DNA of 64,000 nucleotides. It comes from Leclercia adecarboxylata. GTDB lineage: Bacteria; Pseudomonadota; Gammaproteobacteria; Enterobacterales; Enterobacteriaceae. The notes below the pieces were generated by a model, which was given only the letters and a program-made list of their open reading frames with translations, ran no database searches and was not told where the DNA came from. Location of the stretch: the NCBI RefSeq assembly GCF_006874705.1, contig NZ_CP035382.1, positions 2,976,001-3,040,000 on the forward strand, given 5' to 3'. Positions 8,915-18,690 of this stretch are shown piece by piece. A program made the position numbers and the translations under genes. Each line of letters begins with the position of its first letter. The stretch's first letter is position 1.

Positions 8915-9982
8915 TTAACTCAGCGTTGCCTGCGCCCAGGCGATGCCGCTGGCGTACTCCGGCGGTAACAGGGGCACAATGGCTTCGAGCGTGGCGCTCA
9001 GGCGGGGGATATCGCTGTCATTCAGGTTCAGGTGGCCGACCTTGCGCCCCGGACGAACCTCTTTGTCATACCAGTGCAGATGCACCAGCGGCAGTTTCAG
9101 CCAGTCGTAGTTCAGATCGGTGCCGATCAGGTTGATCATCACCGACGGGCTGTTGACTACCGGCTGCGGCAGCGGCAACCCGGTAATGGCGCGCAGGTGC
9201 AGCTCAAACTGGCTGATGGAGGCGCCGTTCTGCGTCCAGTGGCCGCTGTTGTGCACGCGCGGTGCCAGCTCGTTGATCAGCAGGCCGTCCGGCGTAACAA
9301 AGCACTCCATCGCCATCACGCCGACATAGCCCAGCTCCTGCATGATGGCAGAGAGCATGCTTTCAGCCTGCGCCTGCTGGGCCGCATTGGCCTGCGGGAA
9401 GACCACGCTGGTGCGCAGAATGCCGTCCTGATGCAGGTTGTGGGTCAGGGGATAAAAGACGGTACTGCCGTCGTGGGCGCGGGCACCTACCAGCGACACT
9501 TCGCCGCTGAAGTTAATGCCCCGCTCAACGATGCATTCGCCGTAGCACTCGTCCGGCAGCTGGTCGGTTTCACCGGCGCGCAGACGCCACTGGCCGCGTC
9601 CGTCATAGCCGCCAACGCGACGCTTGACGATCGCCAGCTCGCCCAGGGTGGCAAATACGCCTGGCCACTGGCCTTTTTCCGTCAGCAGCTGCCACGGCGC
9701 GGTGGCGAGGTGCAGATCGTCGAACAGCTGCTTTTGCGTCAGACGGTCGGCAATAATGGGGAACACATCGCGGTTTACAAACGCATTGTGGCGAGCCAGC
9801 TCCCGGGTCAGGGCAGTTTCCGGCCAGCGCTCAATCTCTGCGGTGATCACGCTCTGCTGAAAGGGCACGGCTTCGGGTTCATCATCCAGCCCGACCGGCC
9901 AGACGCTGATCCCGAGCGGTTCACCGGCCTGACGCAGCATGCGGCCTAACTGACCGTTACCGAGAACGCAAACCTGCTTCAT
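8915..9982 (-). CDS. purK: N5-carboxyaminoimidazole ribonucleotide synthetase PurK
   Basis: 355 residues from ATG 9982 ([16 protein letters not shown]), the E. coli length. It is an ATP-grasp enzyme that carboxylates AIR with bicarbonate and ATP in de novo purine synthesis; its unstable product goes directly to PurE. The N-terminal nucleotide-binding glycine motif GNGQLGRM and the ATP-grasp segments ([36 protein letters not shown]) are clear. It overlaps purE by 4 bp, so purEK is a translationally coupled operon. An earlier in-frame start would run into purE coding sequence and was not chosen. Confidence 0.96.
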   Translation of the reverse strand: MKQVCVLGNGQLGRMLRQAGEPLGISVWPVGLDDEPEAVPFQQSVITAEIERWPETALTRELARHNAFVNRDVFPIIADRLTQKQLFDDLHLATAPWQLLTEKGQWPGVFATLGELAIVKRRVGGYDGRGQWRLRAGETDQLPDECYGECIVERGINFSGEVSLVGARAHDGSTVFYPLTHNLHQDGILRTSVVFPQANAAQQAQAESMLSAIMQELGYVGVMAMECFVTPDGLLINELAPRVHNSGHWTQNGASISQFELHLRAITGLPLPQPVVNSPSVMINLIGTDLNYDWLKLPLVHLHWYDKEVRPGRKVGHLNLNDSDIPRLSATLEAIVPLLPPEYASGIAWAQATLS

Positions 9983-10488
9983 GCCGCACCTCGCGGGTCC
10001 GGGTTCTCCAGCACCTCGTCGGTCTGGGCGGTACGCCACGCGACCAGGCGCTGATGCAGTGCTTTATCGTGAGTTGCGAGGATCTGTGCGGCCAGCAGGG
10101 CGGCATTAGCGGCACCCGCTTTCCCAATCGCCAGCGTTCCCACCGGAATGCCGCGCGGCATTTGCACGATGGAGTAGAGGCTGTCGACGCCGCTCAGGGC
10201 AGCGCTTTGTACCGGGACGCCGAGCACCGGCACCAGAGTTTTGGCGGCAATCATGCCGGGCAGATGCGCGGCCCCGCCGGCACCGGCAATAATCACCTGA
10301 TAGCCGTTCTCTTCCGCGCCTTCGGCGAAGCTGAACAGTTTATCGGGGGTGCGGTGTGCGGAGACCACTTCAACGTGGTGAGGAACATTCAGGATGTCAA
10401 AGATTTCGGCGGCAAACTGCATGGTAGCCCAGTCGCTTTTGGACCCCATCACGATGGCGACACGCGCCGGATTATTGCTGGAAGACAT
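9979..10488 (-). CDS. purE: N5-carboxyaminoimidazole ribonucleotide mutase PurE
   Basis: 169 residues, the class I PurE length. It moves the carboxylate of N5-CAIR to give CAIR. The family signatures [10 protein letters not shown] (phosphate and substrate binding) and the AHRTPDKL segment with the catalytic His are present, followed by [10 protein letters not shown]. It is the first gene of purEK. A PurR operator lies 72-87 bp upstream of its start codon. Confidence 0.96.
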   Translation of the reverse strand: MSSSNNPARVAIVMGSKSDWATMQFAAEIFDILNVPHHVEVVSAHRTPDKLFSFAEGAEENGYQVIIAGAGGAAHLPGMIAAKTLVPVLGVPVQSAALSGVDSLYSIVQMPRGIPVGTLAIGKAGAANAALLAAQILATHDKALHQRLVAWRTAQTDEVLENPDPRGAA

Positions 10489-10559
10489 GCGGCTAAAAAC
10501 TCCTGTGAGGCGCTATTCTCGGCTTTTGAGGTGACAAAGAATAGCACGATATACAGGCA

Positions 10560-10575
10560 AGGAAAACGGTTGCGT
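10560..10575 (-). promoter_or_regulatory. PurR operator upstream of purE
   Basis: On the minus strand the site reads ACGCAACCGTTTTCCT, a close match to the PurR consensus ACGCAAACGTTTTCNT, and it lies in the purE promoter region. This supports hypoxanthine/guanine-dependent repression of purEK, as in E. coli. Confidence 0.8.
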
Positions 10576-10583
10576 GCGCGTAG

Positions 10584-10913
10584 TTAGCGCTCTTTTGGCT
10601 CGTTGCTATCTGATGAAATACGTTGATTATGGGCTTTGGTCGCGCTGGCGAAAAAGGTAAAAGCGAGTACCAGGCCCCAGGGCAGCATGAAAATACTTAT
10701 GATCAACATATAGGTTTGCACGAAGCGGTCATCATGTTGCCGCGTACACAAAAGGTATATCGCATAAAAATAGAGTAGCCATAATAAAACCGCGAACCAC
10801 AACACAGTGGGCGAGCCGAAGGAGATAAACGCCACACCGAAAAAGCTGACTACAATCGGGGCGATTACCGCGATAACCATTCCCCAGATAAGAGGCTGAT
10901 CCCATTTTTGCAT
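10584..10913 (-). CDS. Small inner-membrane protein of unknown function
   Basis: 109 residues with three strongly hydrophobic segments (about 9-32, 37-57 and 68-90) and a polar, charged C-terminus (ISSDSNEPKER). No functional motif is recognised. It sits between lpxH and purE, two genes that are adjacent in E. coli, so it is an insertion into the backbone. Its stop lies 9 bp before the PurR box. CAGGGAAC precedes the ATG. A perfect 10-bp inverted repeat occupies its 5' untranslated region. Confidence 0.65.
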   Translation of the reverse strand: MQKWDQPLIWGMVIAVIAPIVVSFFGVAFISFGSPTVLWFAVLLWLLYFYAIYLLCTRQHDDRFVQTYMLIISIFMLPWGLVLAFTFFASATKAHNQRISSDSNEPKER

Positions 10914-10926
10914 GTTCGTTCCCTGA

Positions 10927-10950
10927 GGTTAATTTTGCTGAAAATTAACC
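10927..10950. promoter_or_regulatory. Perfect inverted repeat in the 5' region of the 109-residue membrane protein gene
   Basis: GGTTAATTTT (10927-10936) and AAAATTAACC (10941-10950) pair perfectly around GCTG, ending 14 bp upstream of the start codon. It could be a dimeric regulator operator or an RNA hairpin ahead of the ribosome binding site. No T-run follows, so a simple terminator for lpxH is less likely. Confidence 0.5.
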
Positions 10951-11020
10951 TGGCGGCTAAAGGGAAAGACAGAACTTCTGACGCTGAAAGGGTACTTTCG
11001 GAATAGTGCTTGCAGAGGGA

Positions 11021-11743
11021 CTAAAAGGGGAAATGAAGCAGCTCAACGTCTTCTGGCGTGACCTTCACCATCGAACCTTCCCTGTGCCATGCGCCGAGAA
11101 CCACGCGATAAGCGGCCTTGCCGTTGACGTCTGAGTGATGGACGGCAGGGCGATGGGTATGGCCGTGAATGAGCCACTGTACCTGGTGTTTTTCCATTAC
11201 GCTGACGACGGCCTGCGGATTCACATCCATGATGGTCAGGGATTTACTGCTGTTGGCGGCTTTGCTGCCGGCGCGCATCTTCGCCGCAATGCGGCTGCGG
11301 ATAAACAGCGGCAGGGCGAGAAATAGGGTCTGGATCCAGGGGGTGTGCACTTTGGCGCGAAATGCCAGATAACCGGTATCGTCGGTGCAGAGCGTATCGC
11401 CATGCATGATCAGAATTTTACGGCCATACAGGTCAAGGACGGTCTCTTCCGCCAGCAGGGTCATGCCGCAATCGCGGGCGTAGCGCTTGCCGAGCAGAAA
11501 GTCTCGGTTACCGTGAATAAAGAAGCAGGGGACGCCGGAATCCACCAGGGTTTTGATGGCGGCTGCTATCTCGCGGTGAAGCGGGTTGGGGTCGTCGTCG
11601 CCAATCCAGGCTTCGAACAGATCCCCCAGGATGTAAAGCGCATCGGCGTGCCGGGCTTCACCCTGTAAAAAACGCAGAAAACCGGCGGTGATCGCCGGTT
11701 CTTCTGTTTGCAGATGCAGATCTGCAATAAAGAGTGTCGCCAC
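11021..11743 (-). CDS. lpxH: UDP-2,3-diacylglucosamine diphosphatase LpxH
   Basis: 240 residues, identical in length to E. coli LpxH. It is a calcineurin-like, Mn-dependent metallophosphoesterase that releases UMP to give lipid X in lipid A synthesis, peripheral to the inner membrane. The metal-binding blocks are all visible: DLHL near the N-terminus, GDLFEAW, GNRDF, the MHGD segment and HGHTHRP. It starts 3 bp after the ppiB stop on the same strand, so ppiB-lpxH is one transcription unit, as in E. coli. Confidence 0.96.
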   Translation of the reverse strand: MATLFIADLHLQTEEPAITAGFLRFLQGEARHADALYILGDLFEAWIGDDDPNPLHREIAAAIKTLVDSGVPCFFIHGNRDFLLGKRYARDCGMTLLAEETVLDLYGRKILIMHGDTLCTDDTGYLAFRAKVHTPWIQTLFLALPLFIRSRIAAKMRAGSKAANSSKSLTIMDVNPQAVVSVMEKHQVQWLIHGHTHRPAVHHSDVNGKAAYRVVLGAWHREGSMVKVTPEDVELLHFPF

Positions 11744-11746
11744 GAA

Positions 11747-12241
11747 TTATTCGCTGACGGTCACGCTTGTGATCACGACGTCTTCTTTTGGAACGTCCTG
11801 GTGCATACCGCTGCGGCCGGTAGAAACGCCTTTGATCTTCTCAACCACGTCCATGCCTTCAACCACTTCTGCGAACACGCAGTAGCCCCAACCCTGCAGG
11901 CTTTCGCCGGAGAAGTTCAGGAAGTCGTTGTCAGCCACGTTGATAAAGAACTGCGCGGTGGCGGAGTGTGGCGCCTGAGTACGGGCCATTGCCAGCGTAC
12001 CGCGGGTGTTTTTCAGACCGTTGTTGGCTTCGTTTTTGATCGCCGCTTTGGTCTCTTTCTGGTTCATACCAGGTTCAAAACCGCCGCCCTGGATCATAAA
12101 GCCGTTAATTACACGGTGGAAAATGGTGTTGTTGTAGAAACCTTCGCGGCAGTAGTCCAGGAAGTTTTTAACTGTTTCAGGCGCTTTGTCATCAAAGGTC
12201 TTGATTACGATATCGCCATGATTAGTGTGGAAAGTAACCAT
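11747..12241 (-). CDS. ppiB: Peptidyl-prolyl cis-trans isomerase B (cyclophilin)
   Basis: 164 residues, the cytoplasmic cyclophilin size, without a signal peptide. The cyclophilin core is intact: [15 protein letters not shown] with the catalytic Arg, [24 protein letters not shown], and the conserved [15 protein letters not shown]. It accelerates proline isomerisation during folding. The gene is divergent from cysS across about 205 bp and is followed immediately by lpxH. Confidence 0.96.
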   Translation of the reverse strand: MVTFHTNHGDIVIKTFDDKAPETVKNFLDYCREGFYNNTIFHRVINGFMIQGGGFEPGMNQKETKAAIKNEANNGLKNTRGTLAMARTQAPHSATAQFFINVADNDFLNFSGESLQGWGYCVFAEVVEGMDVVEKIKGVSTGRSGMHQDVPKEDVVITSVTVSE

Positions 12242-12446
12242 TTTTGCATCCTGTTCCGTTATAGTGGTGCTTCGACCCCTCGGGGGGCCACAATAAGCGC
12301 TTGTTATAGCATAACCTCACGGCGCGATCACCTTGCATTGTTAGCGGCTTCGGGTTTGAATTACGGTTACACGCTTCATCCATTTAAATGATTTTGCGTG
12401 TAGAATACGCCGTTTTCACCCACACACGTCTCACATGGAATCTTCG

Positions 12447-13832
12447 ATGTTAAAAATCTTCAACACACTGACGCGCCAAAAAGAGGAATTCAAACCTATT
12501 CATGCCGGGGAAGTCGGCATGTACGTGTGTGGTATTACCGTTTACGATCTCTGTCATATCGGCCATGGCCGTACCTTTGTCGCTTTTGACGTGGTGTCAC
12601 GCTATTTGCGTTTCCTCGGGTACAACCTTAAGTATGTACGCAATATCACCGATATCGACGACAAAATTATCAAGCGTGCTAACGAGAACGGCGAAAACTT
12701 CGTCGCCTTAGTCGATCGCATGATCGCCGAAATGCACAAGGATTTTGATGCGCTGAATATCCTGCGCCCGGATCTGGAGCCGCGCGCCACGCACCATATC
12801 CCGGAGATCATTGAGATCACCGAACAGCTGATCGCCAAAGGTCACGCCTACGTGGCGGACAACGGTGACGTGATGTTCGACGTGCCGACCGATCCGCATT
12901 ACGGTCAGCTCTCCCGTCAGGATCTGGATCAGCTCCAGGCCGGTGCCCGCGTTGACGTGGTTGACGTGAAGCGCAACCCGATGGACTTCGTGCTGTGGAA
13001 GATGTCCAAAGAGGGTGAGCCGAGCTGGCCATCGCCGTGGGGCGCAGGCCGTCCGGGCTGGCACATCGAATGTTCGGCCATGAACTGCAAACAGCTGGGT
13101 AACCATTTCGATATTCACGGCGGCGGTTCAGATTTGATGTTCCCGCACCATGAAAACGAAATTGCCCAGTCAACCTGCGCTCATGATGGCGAGTACGTGA
13201 ACTACTGGATGCACTCCGGGATGGTGATGATTGACCGCGAGAAGATGTCCAAATCGCTGGGCAACTTCTTCACCGTGCGCGACGTGCTGAAGTACTACGA
13301 TGCTGAAACCATCCGCTACTTCCTGATGTCCGGCCACTATCGCAGCCAGCTGAACTACAGCGAAGAGAACCTCAAGCAGGCGCGTTCTGCGCTGGAGCGT
13401 CTGTACACCGCGCTGCGCGGAACCGACACCTCAGTCGCAGCAGCCGGTGGCGAGGCGTTCGAAGCCCGTTTTGTCGAAGCAATGAACGACGACTTCAACA
13501 CCCCGGAAGCCTACTCGGCGCTGTTTGATATGGCTCGTGAAGTGAACCGCCTGAAAGGTGAAGATGCGCATGCCGCTAACGCGCTGGCCTCCCATATGCG
13601 CAAGCTGGCGGGCGTGCTGGGTCTGCTGGAGCAGGAGCCAGAAGTCTTCCTGCAGAGCGGTGCGCAGGCGGATGACGGTGAAGTAGCGGAGATTGAAGCG
13701 CTGATTAAAGCCCGTCTGGAAGCCCGTCAGGCGAAAGACTGGGCCGCAGCCGATGCCGCGCGTAACCGTCTCACCGAGATGGGGATCATTCTGGAAGATG
13801 GTCCGCAGGGCACCACCTGGCGCCGTAAGTAA
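12447..13832 (+). CDS. cysS: Cysteinyl-tRNA synthetase
   Basis: 461 residues from ATG 12447 ([15 protein letters not shown]), the E. coli length. An ATG four codons earlier (12435) is possible but lacks support from the known family start. Class I synthetase motifs are present: HIGH as CHIGHGRT and KMSKS as EKMSKSLGN. The zinc-binding Cys/His set of CysS is visible ([17 protein letters not shown] and the FPHHENE region). It charges tRNA-Cys. A TAGAAT sequence at about 12400 may be its -10 element. Confidence 0.96.
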   Translation: MLKIFNTLTRQKEEFKPIHAGEVGMYVCGITVYDLCHIGHGRTFVAFDVVSRYLRFLGYNLKYVRNITDIDDKIIKRANENGENFVALVDRMIAEMHKDFDALNILRPDLEPRATHHIPEIIEITEQLIAKGHAYVADNGDVMFDVPTDPHYGQLSRQDLDQLQAGARVDVVDVKRNPMDFVLWKMSKEGEPSWPSPWGAGRPGWHIECSAMNCKQLGNHFDIHGGGSDLMFPHHENEIAQSTCAHDGEYVNYWMHSGMVMIDREKMSKSLGNFFTVRDVLKYYDAETIRYFLMSGHYRSQLNYSEENLKQARSALERLYTALRGTDTSVAAAGGEAFEARFVEAMNDDFNTPEAYSALFDMAREVNRLKGEDAHAANALASHMRKLAGVLGLLEQEPEVFLQSGAQADDGEVAEIEALIKARLEARQAKDWAAADAARNRLTEMGIILEDGPQGTTWRRK

Positions 13833-13841
13833 GTCCGTTAC

Positions 13842-13919
13842 GCCGGGTGGCGCTGCGCTTACCCGGCCTACAAAAACACGAACGTAGGCCGGGTAAGGCG
13901 TAGCCGCACCCGGCTTTTC
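13842..13919. repeat. REP pair (BIME) between cysS and ybcI
   Basis: Two inverted REP units, GCCGGGTGGCGC...TTACCCGGC at 13842-13868 and TAGGCCGGGTAAGGCG...CACCCGGC at about 13884-13914, followed by TTTTCTTTT. They lie between convergent genes. Confidence 0.85.
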
Positions 13920-13921
13920 TT

Positions 13922-14443
13922 TTACCGCCGTTTCCACCACAACAATCCCATCAGCACCATCCCCGGCAGCCATACCCACAGCAGTTCCGAAAGAATCACC
14001 TGATGCCCGTAGGGCGTCATGTAGCGCGACAGCGCAAAGGGCGCGACCTTGATCACCTGCCAGGGCGCAAAGAAGCGTTCATCCGACCAGGGCCACAGCC
14101 AGCCGACCCCTTTCCCGCCCGTCGTCACCGAATCCAGCAGGCTGTGCGACAGCAGCGACACCGTTAAAAACAGCCAGCAGCGCACCAGCCCGGCCCTGAA
14201 CCATCGTCGTCCAATCAACACACAAAGTAACGGCACCACAAAGGCGAACAGCAGGGAGTGGGTAAAGCCGCGGTGACCAAAAATATTGCCGTAGGCGACG
14301 CCGAACTTAAACGACAGCACGTCGGCATCCGGCAACATGGCGAGGACAATCCCGGCGAACAGCAGGCGAGGGGGAATAACCCGGGTGCCCAGCCCTAAGC
14401 CGAGGCAAATCGGCACAGCGGCATGGGTAATGATGGTTGGCAT
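13922..14443 (-). CDS. ybcI: Inner-membrane metal-dependent hydrolase family protein YbcI
   Basis: 173 residues from ATG 14443 (MPTIITHAAVPICLGLGLG), the length of E. coli YbcI. A start six codons earlier is possible but not conserved. The protein belongs to the DUF457/YdjM-like membrane hydrolase group. It has several transmembrane helices and conserved polar spots (THAAVP, LPDADVLSF, GHRGFTHSL, SHSLLDSVTTGG) that could bind a metal. The biochemical role is unproven. The position next to cysS matches E. coli. Confidence 0.9.
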   Translation of the reverse strand: MPTIITHAAVPICLGLGLGTRVIPPRLLFAGIVLAMLPDADVLSFKFGVAYGNIFGHRGFTHSLLFAFVVPLLCVLIGRRWFRAGLVRCWLFLTVSLLSHSLLDSVTTGGKGVGWLWPWSDERFFAPWQVIKVAPFALSRYMTPYGHQVILSELLWVWLPGMVLMGLLWWKRR

Positions 14444-14515
14444 AACGATTATCCATGGCAAATCATGGAAATATAGCAGAGCACGGCGGAACTCCGTGCC
14501 GGGCGTAAATCTGAA

Positions 14516-15532
14516 TTACGCCGATTCCCGGGCGATCAGTTGCCCCGACAGGGTAATGCGCTGGGTTTGCAGCTCAGGCTCTTTCAGCTTGCGGATCATC
14601 AGCCCCGCCGCCTGACGGCCCGTCTCTTCACTGGCGGAAGAGACATAGGTAAAGGACGGGGAGGTAAGATTAACGTGCAGCATATCCTCAAACCCCACCA
14701 GCGCCACCTGCTGGGTCAGAAACACATCTTTGCCCACCGTGCGGCCCACATGATGAATGCCGGAGATGGAACCGAGCATCGCATCCGGAGAGTGGCAGAG
14801 CAGGGCGGTAATGGTGTTGTTTTTCTCCAGTAGCTGACGGGTGGCGAAACTCGCCGCCTGGGTATCGTCGCGGCAGGCCGGAGCGGATTCCTCGCGGAAC
14901 ACCAGCCCGTTTTGCGTCATCGCGCTGCGAAAACCCAGCAGGCGCTGCTCGCGGATCCGATCCCCTTCCGTGCCGCCGATATAGGCGATATTGCGATGGC
15001 CGCGCTCAATCAGATAGCGGGTCGCCAGATGCGCCGCCTGGCGGTTATCGCGCATCACCAGATTGCAGGTCTCATCCAGCAGCGACTGCGACACCGCAAC
15101 CAGCGGCAGCGGGCACTGGCGGATCAACGCCGGAAGGGCGGCATGGCGAGTGTCTGATGCCAGATAGATCACCCCGGCGACGCCCTGCTGCTTAAAGGAG
15201 AGCAGGCAGCGCTCCAGGTGTTCGCCGTCGTTCAGCGGTTGGCCGAGAAACACCATAAAGCCCTGCTTCTCCAGCTCCTGGACGATGCTCGCCATCACCT
15301 TGATGGAAAAGCTGTCGCTGAAATCCCGCAGGATCAGCCCGATCAGATTGGAGGTGTTGGCGCGGAGGTTGGCGGCGGCCACGTTATGCACATAGCCCAG
15401 GGCGGTGATGGCGGCGTGGACTTTTTCAATCGTCGCCTCGGAGATCTTTCCTTTCTGACGCAGGACCAGCGAGACGGTGGAGACCGAAACCCCTGCCTCT
15501 CTGGCGACATCAATGATGCTGACCTTCTTCAC
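14516..15532 (-). CDS. LacI/MalI-family transcriptional repressor
   Basis: 338 residues from GTG 15532, chosen because GGGAG lies 7 nt upstream and the protein then begins MKKVSIIDVAREAGVSVSTV, the normal LacI-family N-terminus. An ATG 30 bp upstream would add ten atypical residues. The helix-turn-helix and hinge occupy residues 1-60, followed by a periplasmic-binding-protein-like effector domain. Overall it resembles MalI of E. coli. It is the second gene of an operon behind a PTS permease (gap 74 bp) and probably represses that operon through the palindromes at 17150-17178. Confidence 0.85.
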   Translation of the reverse strand: MKKVSIIDVAREAGVSVSTVSLVLRQKGKISEATIEKVHAAITALGYVHNVAAANLRANTSNLIGLILRDFSDSFSIKVMASIVQELEKQGFMVFLGQPLNDGEHLERCLLSFKQQGVAGVIYLASDTRHAALPALIRQCPLPLVAVSQSLLDETCNLVMRDNRQAAHLATRYLIERGHRNIAYIGGTEGDRIREQRLLGFRSAMTQNGLVFREESAPACRDDTQAASFATRQLLEKNNTITALLCHSPDAMLGSISGIHHVGRTVGKDVFLTQQVALVGFEDMLHVNLTSPSFTYVSSASEETGRQAAGLMIRKLKEPELQTQRITLSGQLIARESA

Positions 15533-15606
15533 ATTTTCTCCCTGAAATGCCTGATAAGACAACGTCTCCCGTAAGAGTACAGGAGACGTGTCGGTCAGGC
15601 AGCTTA

Positions 15607-17106
15607 TTATTTACCGATCATCGTGGACATCGTCTGGGCGATAAACTGTGCCCGGGCGCCAAAGATAACCTGAATGCCGGAGTCACCGACGAAGACCACG
15701 CCGCGTGCGCCGAGGCCGTTCAGACCATCTTTATCCACCATCTCGCTCTTCGCCACTTCCAGACGCAGGCGGGTGATGCAGGAGCCGACGGAGTCGATGT
15801 TCTGCGCGCCGCCCAGCAGGCCGATGATTTCGGTAGCGATTTCGGTGTCGGTTTTATCATCCGCGTTGGCCGTCACTTCGGTGCGGCCCGGTGTTTTCAC
15901 GTCGAAGCGACGGATCACGAAGCGGAAGGTGAAGTAGTAAATCAGCGCCATCGGGATACCGATGATAATGGCGTTGAGGAAGTTGGTCTGGTAGCCGTTA
16001 AACGACGGCAGGATCCCGAACGACAGGTAGTCGATAAAGCCCGCCGAGAAGGACTTGGCGATATGCGCATGCATCAGGTACATGGTCATATACGCCAGGC
16101 CTGCCATGATGGCGTTAAAGACGTAGAGGATCGGCGCCACGAAGATAAAGGTGAACTCTACCGGCTCGGTGATCCCCGTCAGGAAGCAGGTCAGTGCCGC
16201 AGAGAACAGGATACCGGCAGCGATCTTTTTGTTTTTGGTGTGGGCTTCGTGGTACATCGCCAGACAGGCCGCAGGCAGCGCGAACAGCATCAGCGGGAAC
16301 TCGCCCTGCATGAACTTACCGGCGTTCTGGTAGGTGTCGCTGCTGAAGGATTTGGTGCCTTCTTCCAGCATTTTGAACCAGATGGTCTGGTCGCCGTGGA
16401 TCACCTGGCCCGCCTGGGTGGTGTAATCCCCGAACGAGTACCAGAACGACGGATACCAGATGTGGTGCAGACCCAGCGGGATCAGCGCACGTTCCACCAG
16501 ACCAAAGATAAAGGTCGATGCCGCCTGGTTATCACCGTTGACCACCACTGACAGCGCATCGATACCGGCCTGAATATGTTGCCAGATATAGGGCAGCAGC
16601 AGGCCCATCACGAACGACAGGAACGCCGTTGCAATGGCGACAAAACGCTTCCCGGAGAAGAAGCCGAGGAATTCCGGCAGCTGCATGGTATGGAAGCGGT
16701 TGTAACACCAGGCGGCGAGAATACCGCACAGCAGGCCGCCAAAGACGCCCATCTGCAGCGTCGGGATGCCCACCACCATGGCGTATTTCCCACCCTGAGA
16801 GGCCATCTCCGGCGTAATGCCGAGCACGGTGCCGATGGTAATGTTGGTGACAAACACCGCCACCGCCGCCGACAGCGCCGCGATACCGGATTCTGATGCC
16901 AGGCCGACGGCCGAACCGATAGCGAAAAGCATCGGCAGGTTATCAAAAATGACGCCGCCCGCGTTCATCATCAGCGGCAGGTGGAACTTATCCCCGAAGG
17001 CCAACAGCAGGCCCGCAGCAGGAAGCAGTGAGATTGGCAGCATTAAGGCGCGACCAATCATCGATAATTTCGACAGCGATTTAACAAACCCTGATATCAG
17101 ACTCAT
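15607..17106 (-). CDS. PTS glucose/maltose-type EIICB permease
   Basis: 499 residues. An EIIC membrane domain (about 1-390) carries many helices and the GITEPVEF motif typical of the glucose superfamily. A linker leads to an EIIB domain with the phosphorylated cysteine in SCITRLRLEV at residue 443. There is no EIIA domain, so phosphate would come from Crr (EIIA-Glc). It resembles MalX/PtsG, but the sugar is not determined. In E. coli malX is paired with malI and malY; here a MalI-like repressor is present but no MalY. A G-rich ribosome binding site (GGGGGG) precedes the ATG. The pair is inserted between ybcI and ybcJ. Confidence 0.88.
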   Translation of the reverse strand: MSLISGFVKSLSKLSMIGRALMLPISLLPAAGLLLAFGDKFHLPLMMNAGGVIFDNLPMLFAIGSAVGLASESGIAALSAAVAVFVTNITIGTVLGITPEMASQGGKYAMVVGIPTLQMGVFGGLLCGILAAWCYNRFHTMQLPEFLGFFSGKRFVAIATAFLSFVMGLLLPYIWQHIQAGIDALSVVVNGDNQAASTFIFGLVERALIPLGLHHIWYPSFWYSFGDYTTQAGQVIHGDQTIWFKMLEEGTKSFSSDTYQNAGKFMQGEFPLMLFALPAACLAMYHEAHTKNKKIAAGILFSAALTCFLTGITEPVEFTFIFVAPILYVFNAIMAGLAYMTMYLMHAHIAKSFSAGFIDYLSFGILPSFNGYQTNFLNAIIIGIPMALIYYFTFRFVIRRFDVKTPGRTEVTANADDKTDTEIATEIIGLLGGAQNIDSVGSCITRLRLEVAKSEMVDKDGLNGLGARGVVFVGDSGIQVIFGARAQFIAQTMSTMIGK

Positions 17107-17149
17107 GCTGATTTCCCCCCGAGTGCGCTCTGTGAGCGCTGTTATAGTG

Positions 17150-17178
17150 AGTAGAACGTTTTAGTAGAACGTTCTACT
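17150..17178 (-). promoter_or_regulatory. Tandem palindromic operators of the PTS operon
   Basis: AGTAGAACGTTCTACT (17163-17178) is a perfect 16-bp palindrome with the central CG typical of LacI-family sites. A second copy, AGTAGAACGTTTTAGT (17150-17165), differs at two positions and overlaps its edge. Both lie 44-72 bp upstream of the EIICB start codon, where repressor binding would block transcription. The regulator is most likely the MalI-like protein of this operon. Confidence 0.75.
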
Positions 17179-17300
17179 TATCGTGAGGAAAGCCTGAAAA
17201 TCGCGCAACTTAATTTTCACATTTCAACAGATGAAATAGTGATTATTTGAAGTTGATCGATAATTAACCGTGATAGGTGTGGGGGATATTGAGGGGAGTT

Positions 17301-17380
17301 GCCGGGTGGCGGCTGCGCCTTACCCGGCCTACAAACGGATCCAATACGTAGGCCCGGCAAGCGAAGCGCCGCCGGGCATC
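17301..17380. repeat. REP pair (BIME) downstream of ybcJ
   Basis: GCCGGGTGGCGGCTGCGCC...TTACCCGGC (about 17301-17328) and GTAGGCCCGGCAAGCG...GCCGCCGGGC (about 17348-17377) form two opposed REP units between the ybcJ stop and the PTS promoter region. Confidence 0.85.
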
Positions 17381-17387
17381 AGACGAC

Positions 17388-17600
17388 TCAGGCCGTCACG
17401 GTCACGCTCTGCCCTTCAAAACTCACGGTCTGACCCGCGACAATCTTGCAGCGCTTGCGGGTTTCCACCACGCCGTCGACATTCACCAGACCGTCAGCAA
17501 TAACGATCTTGGCCTGGGCGCCGCTCTCGCTCCAGCCTTCCAGCTTCAGCAGATCGCACAGCTCAACGTGCGGGTGTTTACCTAATGAAAAAGTCGCCAT
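17388..17600 (-). CDS. ybcJ: S4-domain RNA-binding protein YbcJ
   Basis: 70 residues, the same as E. coli YbcJ. It is an alpha-L (S4-like) RNA-binding fold: LCDLLKLEGWSESGAQAK provides the helix pair and VNVDG...ETRKRCKIVAGQTV the loop and strands. Its precise RNA target is unknown. The start lies one base beyond the folD stop on the same strand, so folD-ybcJ is a tight operon. Confidence 0.94.
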   Translation of the reverse strand: MATFSLGKHPHVELCDLLKLEGWSESGAQAKIVIADGLVNVDGVVETRKRCKIVAGQTVSFEGQSVTVTA

Positions 17601-17601
17601 C

Positions 17602-18468
17602 TTACGCTTCCTCTACGTCGTGATACTCAACGCATGCCTGCAGGGTGTTTTCAATCAGGGTTGCGACGGTCATTGGACCCACGCCGCCCGGAACCGGGGT
17701 GATGTAAGAGGCGCGCGCGGCGGCATCTTCGTAAACCACATCGCCCACCACTTTGCCGCTCTCCAGACGGTTGATCCCCACGTCCACCACAATCGCGCCT
17801 TCCTTGATCCACTCGCCCGGAATAAAGCCCGGCTTGCCCACGGCCACGATCAGCAGGTCGGCATTTTCGACGTGCTGGCGCAGGTTTTTGGTAAAGCGGT
17901 GGGTGACGGTGGTGGTGCAGCCGGCCAGCAGCAGCTCCATGCTCATCGGACGGCCAACGATGTTGGACGCGCCAATCACCACGGCGTTCAGGCCGTAGGT
18001 GTCGATGTTATAACGCTCCAGCAGCGTGACGATGCCGCGCGGCGTGCACGGACGCAGACGCGGCGCACGCTGGCACAGACGGCCGACGTTGTACGGATGG
18101 AAACCGTCCACGTCTTTGTCTGGCGCGATACGTTCCAGCACTTTTACGTTGTCAATGCCCGCAGGCAGCGGCAGCTGGACCAGGATGCCGTCAATCTCTT
18201 TATCGGCGTTCAGGGTATCAATCAGCTCAAGCAGCTCTGCTTCGGAGGTGGTTTCCGGCAGATCATAAGAGCGAGAGAGAAAGCCCACCTCTTCGCATGC
18301 TTTGCGTTTGCTGCCGACATAAATTTGTGAAGCCGGGTTACTGCCGACCAGCACAACAGCCAGCCCGGGAGCGCGTTTTCCTGCGGCCCGACGTGCTGCC
18401 ACTTTTTCCGCGACCTCAGAGCGCACCTGCTGCGCAATCGTTTTACCGTCAATAATCTTTGCTGCCAT
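17602..18468 (-). CDS. folD: Methylenetetrahydrofolate dehydrogenase / cyclohydrolase FolD
   Basis: 288 residues, as in E. coli. It is a bifunctional cytosolic enzyme that interconverts 5,10-methylene-THF, methenyl-THF and 10-formyl-THF with NADP. Visible signatures are [13 protein letters not shown] with the catalytic Tyr and Lys, [20 protein letters not shown], the dinucleotide motif [10 protein letters not shown] and the C-terminal PGGVGPMT. It is divergent from the downstream tRNA-Arg gene, as in the enteric argU region. Confidence 0.96.
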   Translation of the reverse strand: MAAKIIDGKTIAQQVRSEVAEKVAARRAAGKRAPGLAVVLVGSNPASQIYVGSKRKACEEVGFLSRSYDLPETTSEAELLELIDTLNADKEIDGILVQLPLPAGIDNVKVLERIAPDKDVDGFHPYNVGRLCQRAPRLRPCTPRGIVTLLERYNIDTYGLNAVVIGASNIVGRPMSMELLLAGCTTTVTHRFTKNLRQHVENADLLIVAVGKPGFIPGEWIKEGAIVVDVGINRLESGKVVGDVVYEDAAARASYITPVPGGVGPMTVATLIENTLQACVEYHDVEEA

Positions 18469-18624
18469 CAGAGAGAAGATTCCATCTGTAAGGAGTGAAA
18501 GGGGGGATGAGCATATTTTGTCAGAAGCGCGCGCTGCTGTCAGTCACACTTTGCGGATTTTCCTGTTAAGCGGGCCTGTTGCCAGCCATCGATATGAACT
18601 ACAAGAGGATTGTACTAAAATGCA

Positions 18625-18652
18625 TTGACTCAACGGTCATTGACCGTATAAT
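18625..18652 (+). promoter_or_regulatory. Sigma-70 promoter of the tRNA-Arg gene
   Basis: TTGACT (18625-18630) and TATAAT (18647-18652) are separated by 16 bp, and a GC-rich discriminator (CCACGCGC) follows, as expected for a stringently controlled stable-RNA promoter. It lies 38 bp upstream of the mature tRNA. Confidence 0.8.
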
Positions 18653-18690
18653 TCCACGCGCTTCACCACTGCGAAGACATTCTTCTCCGT

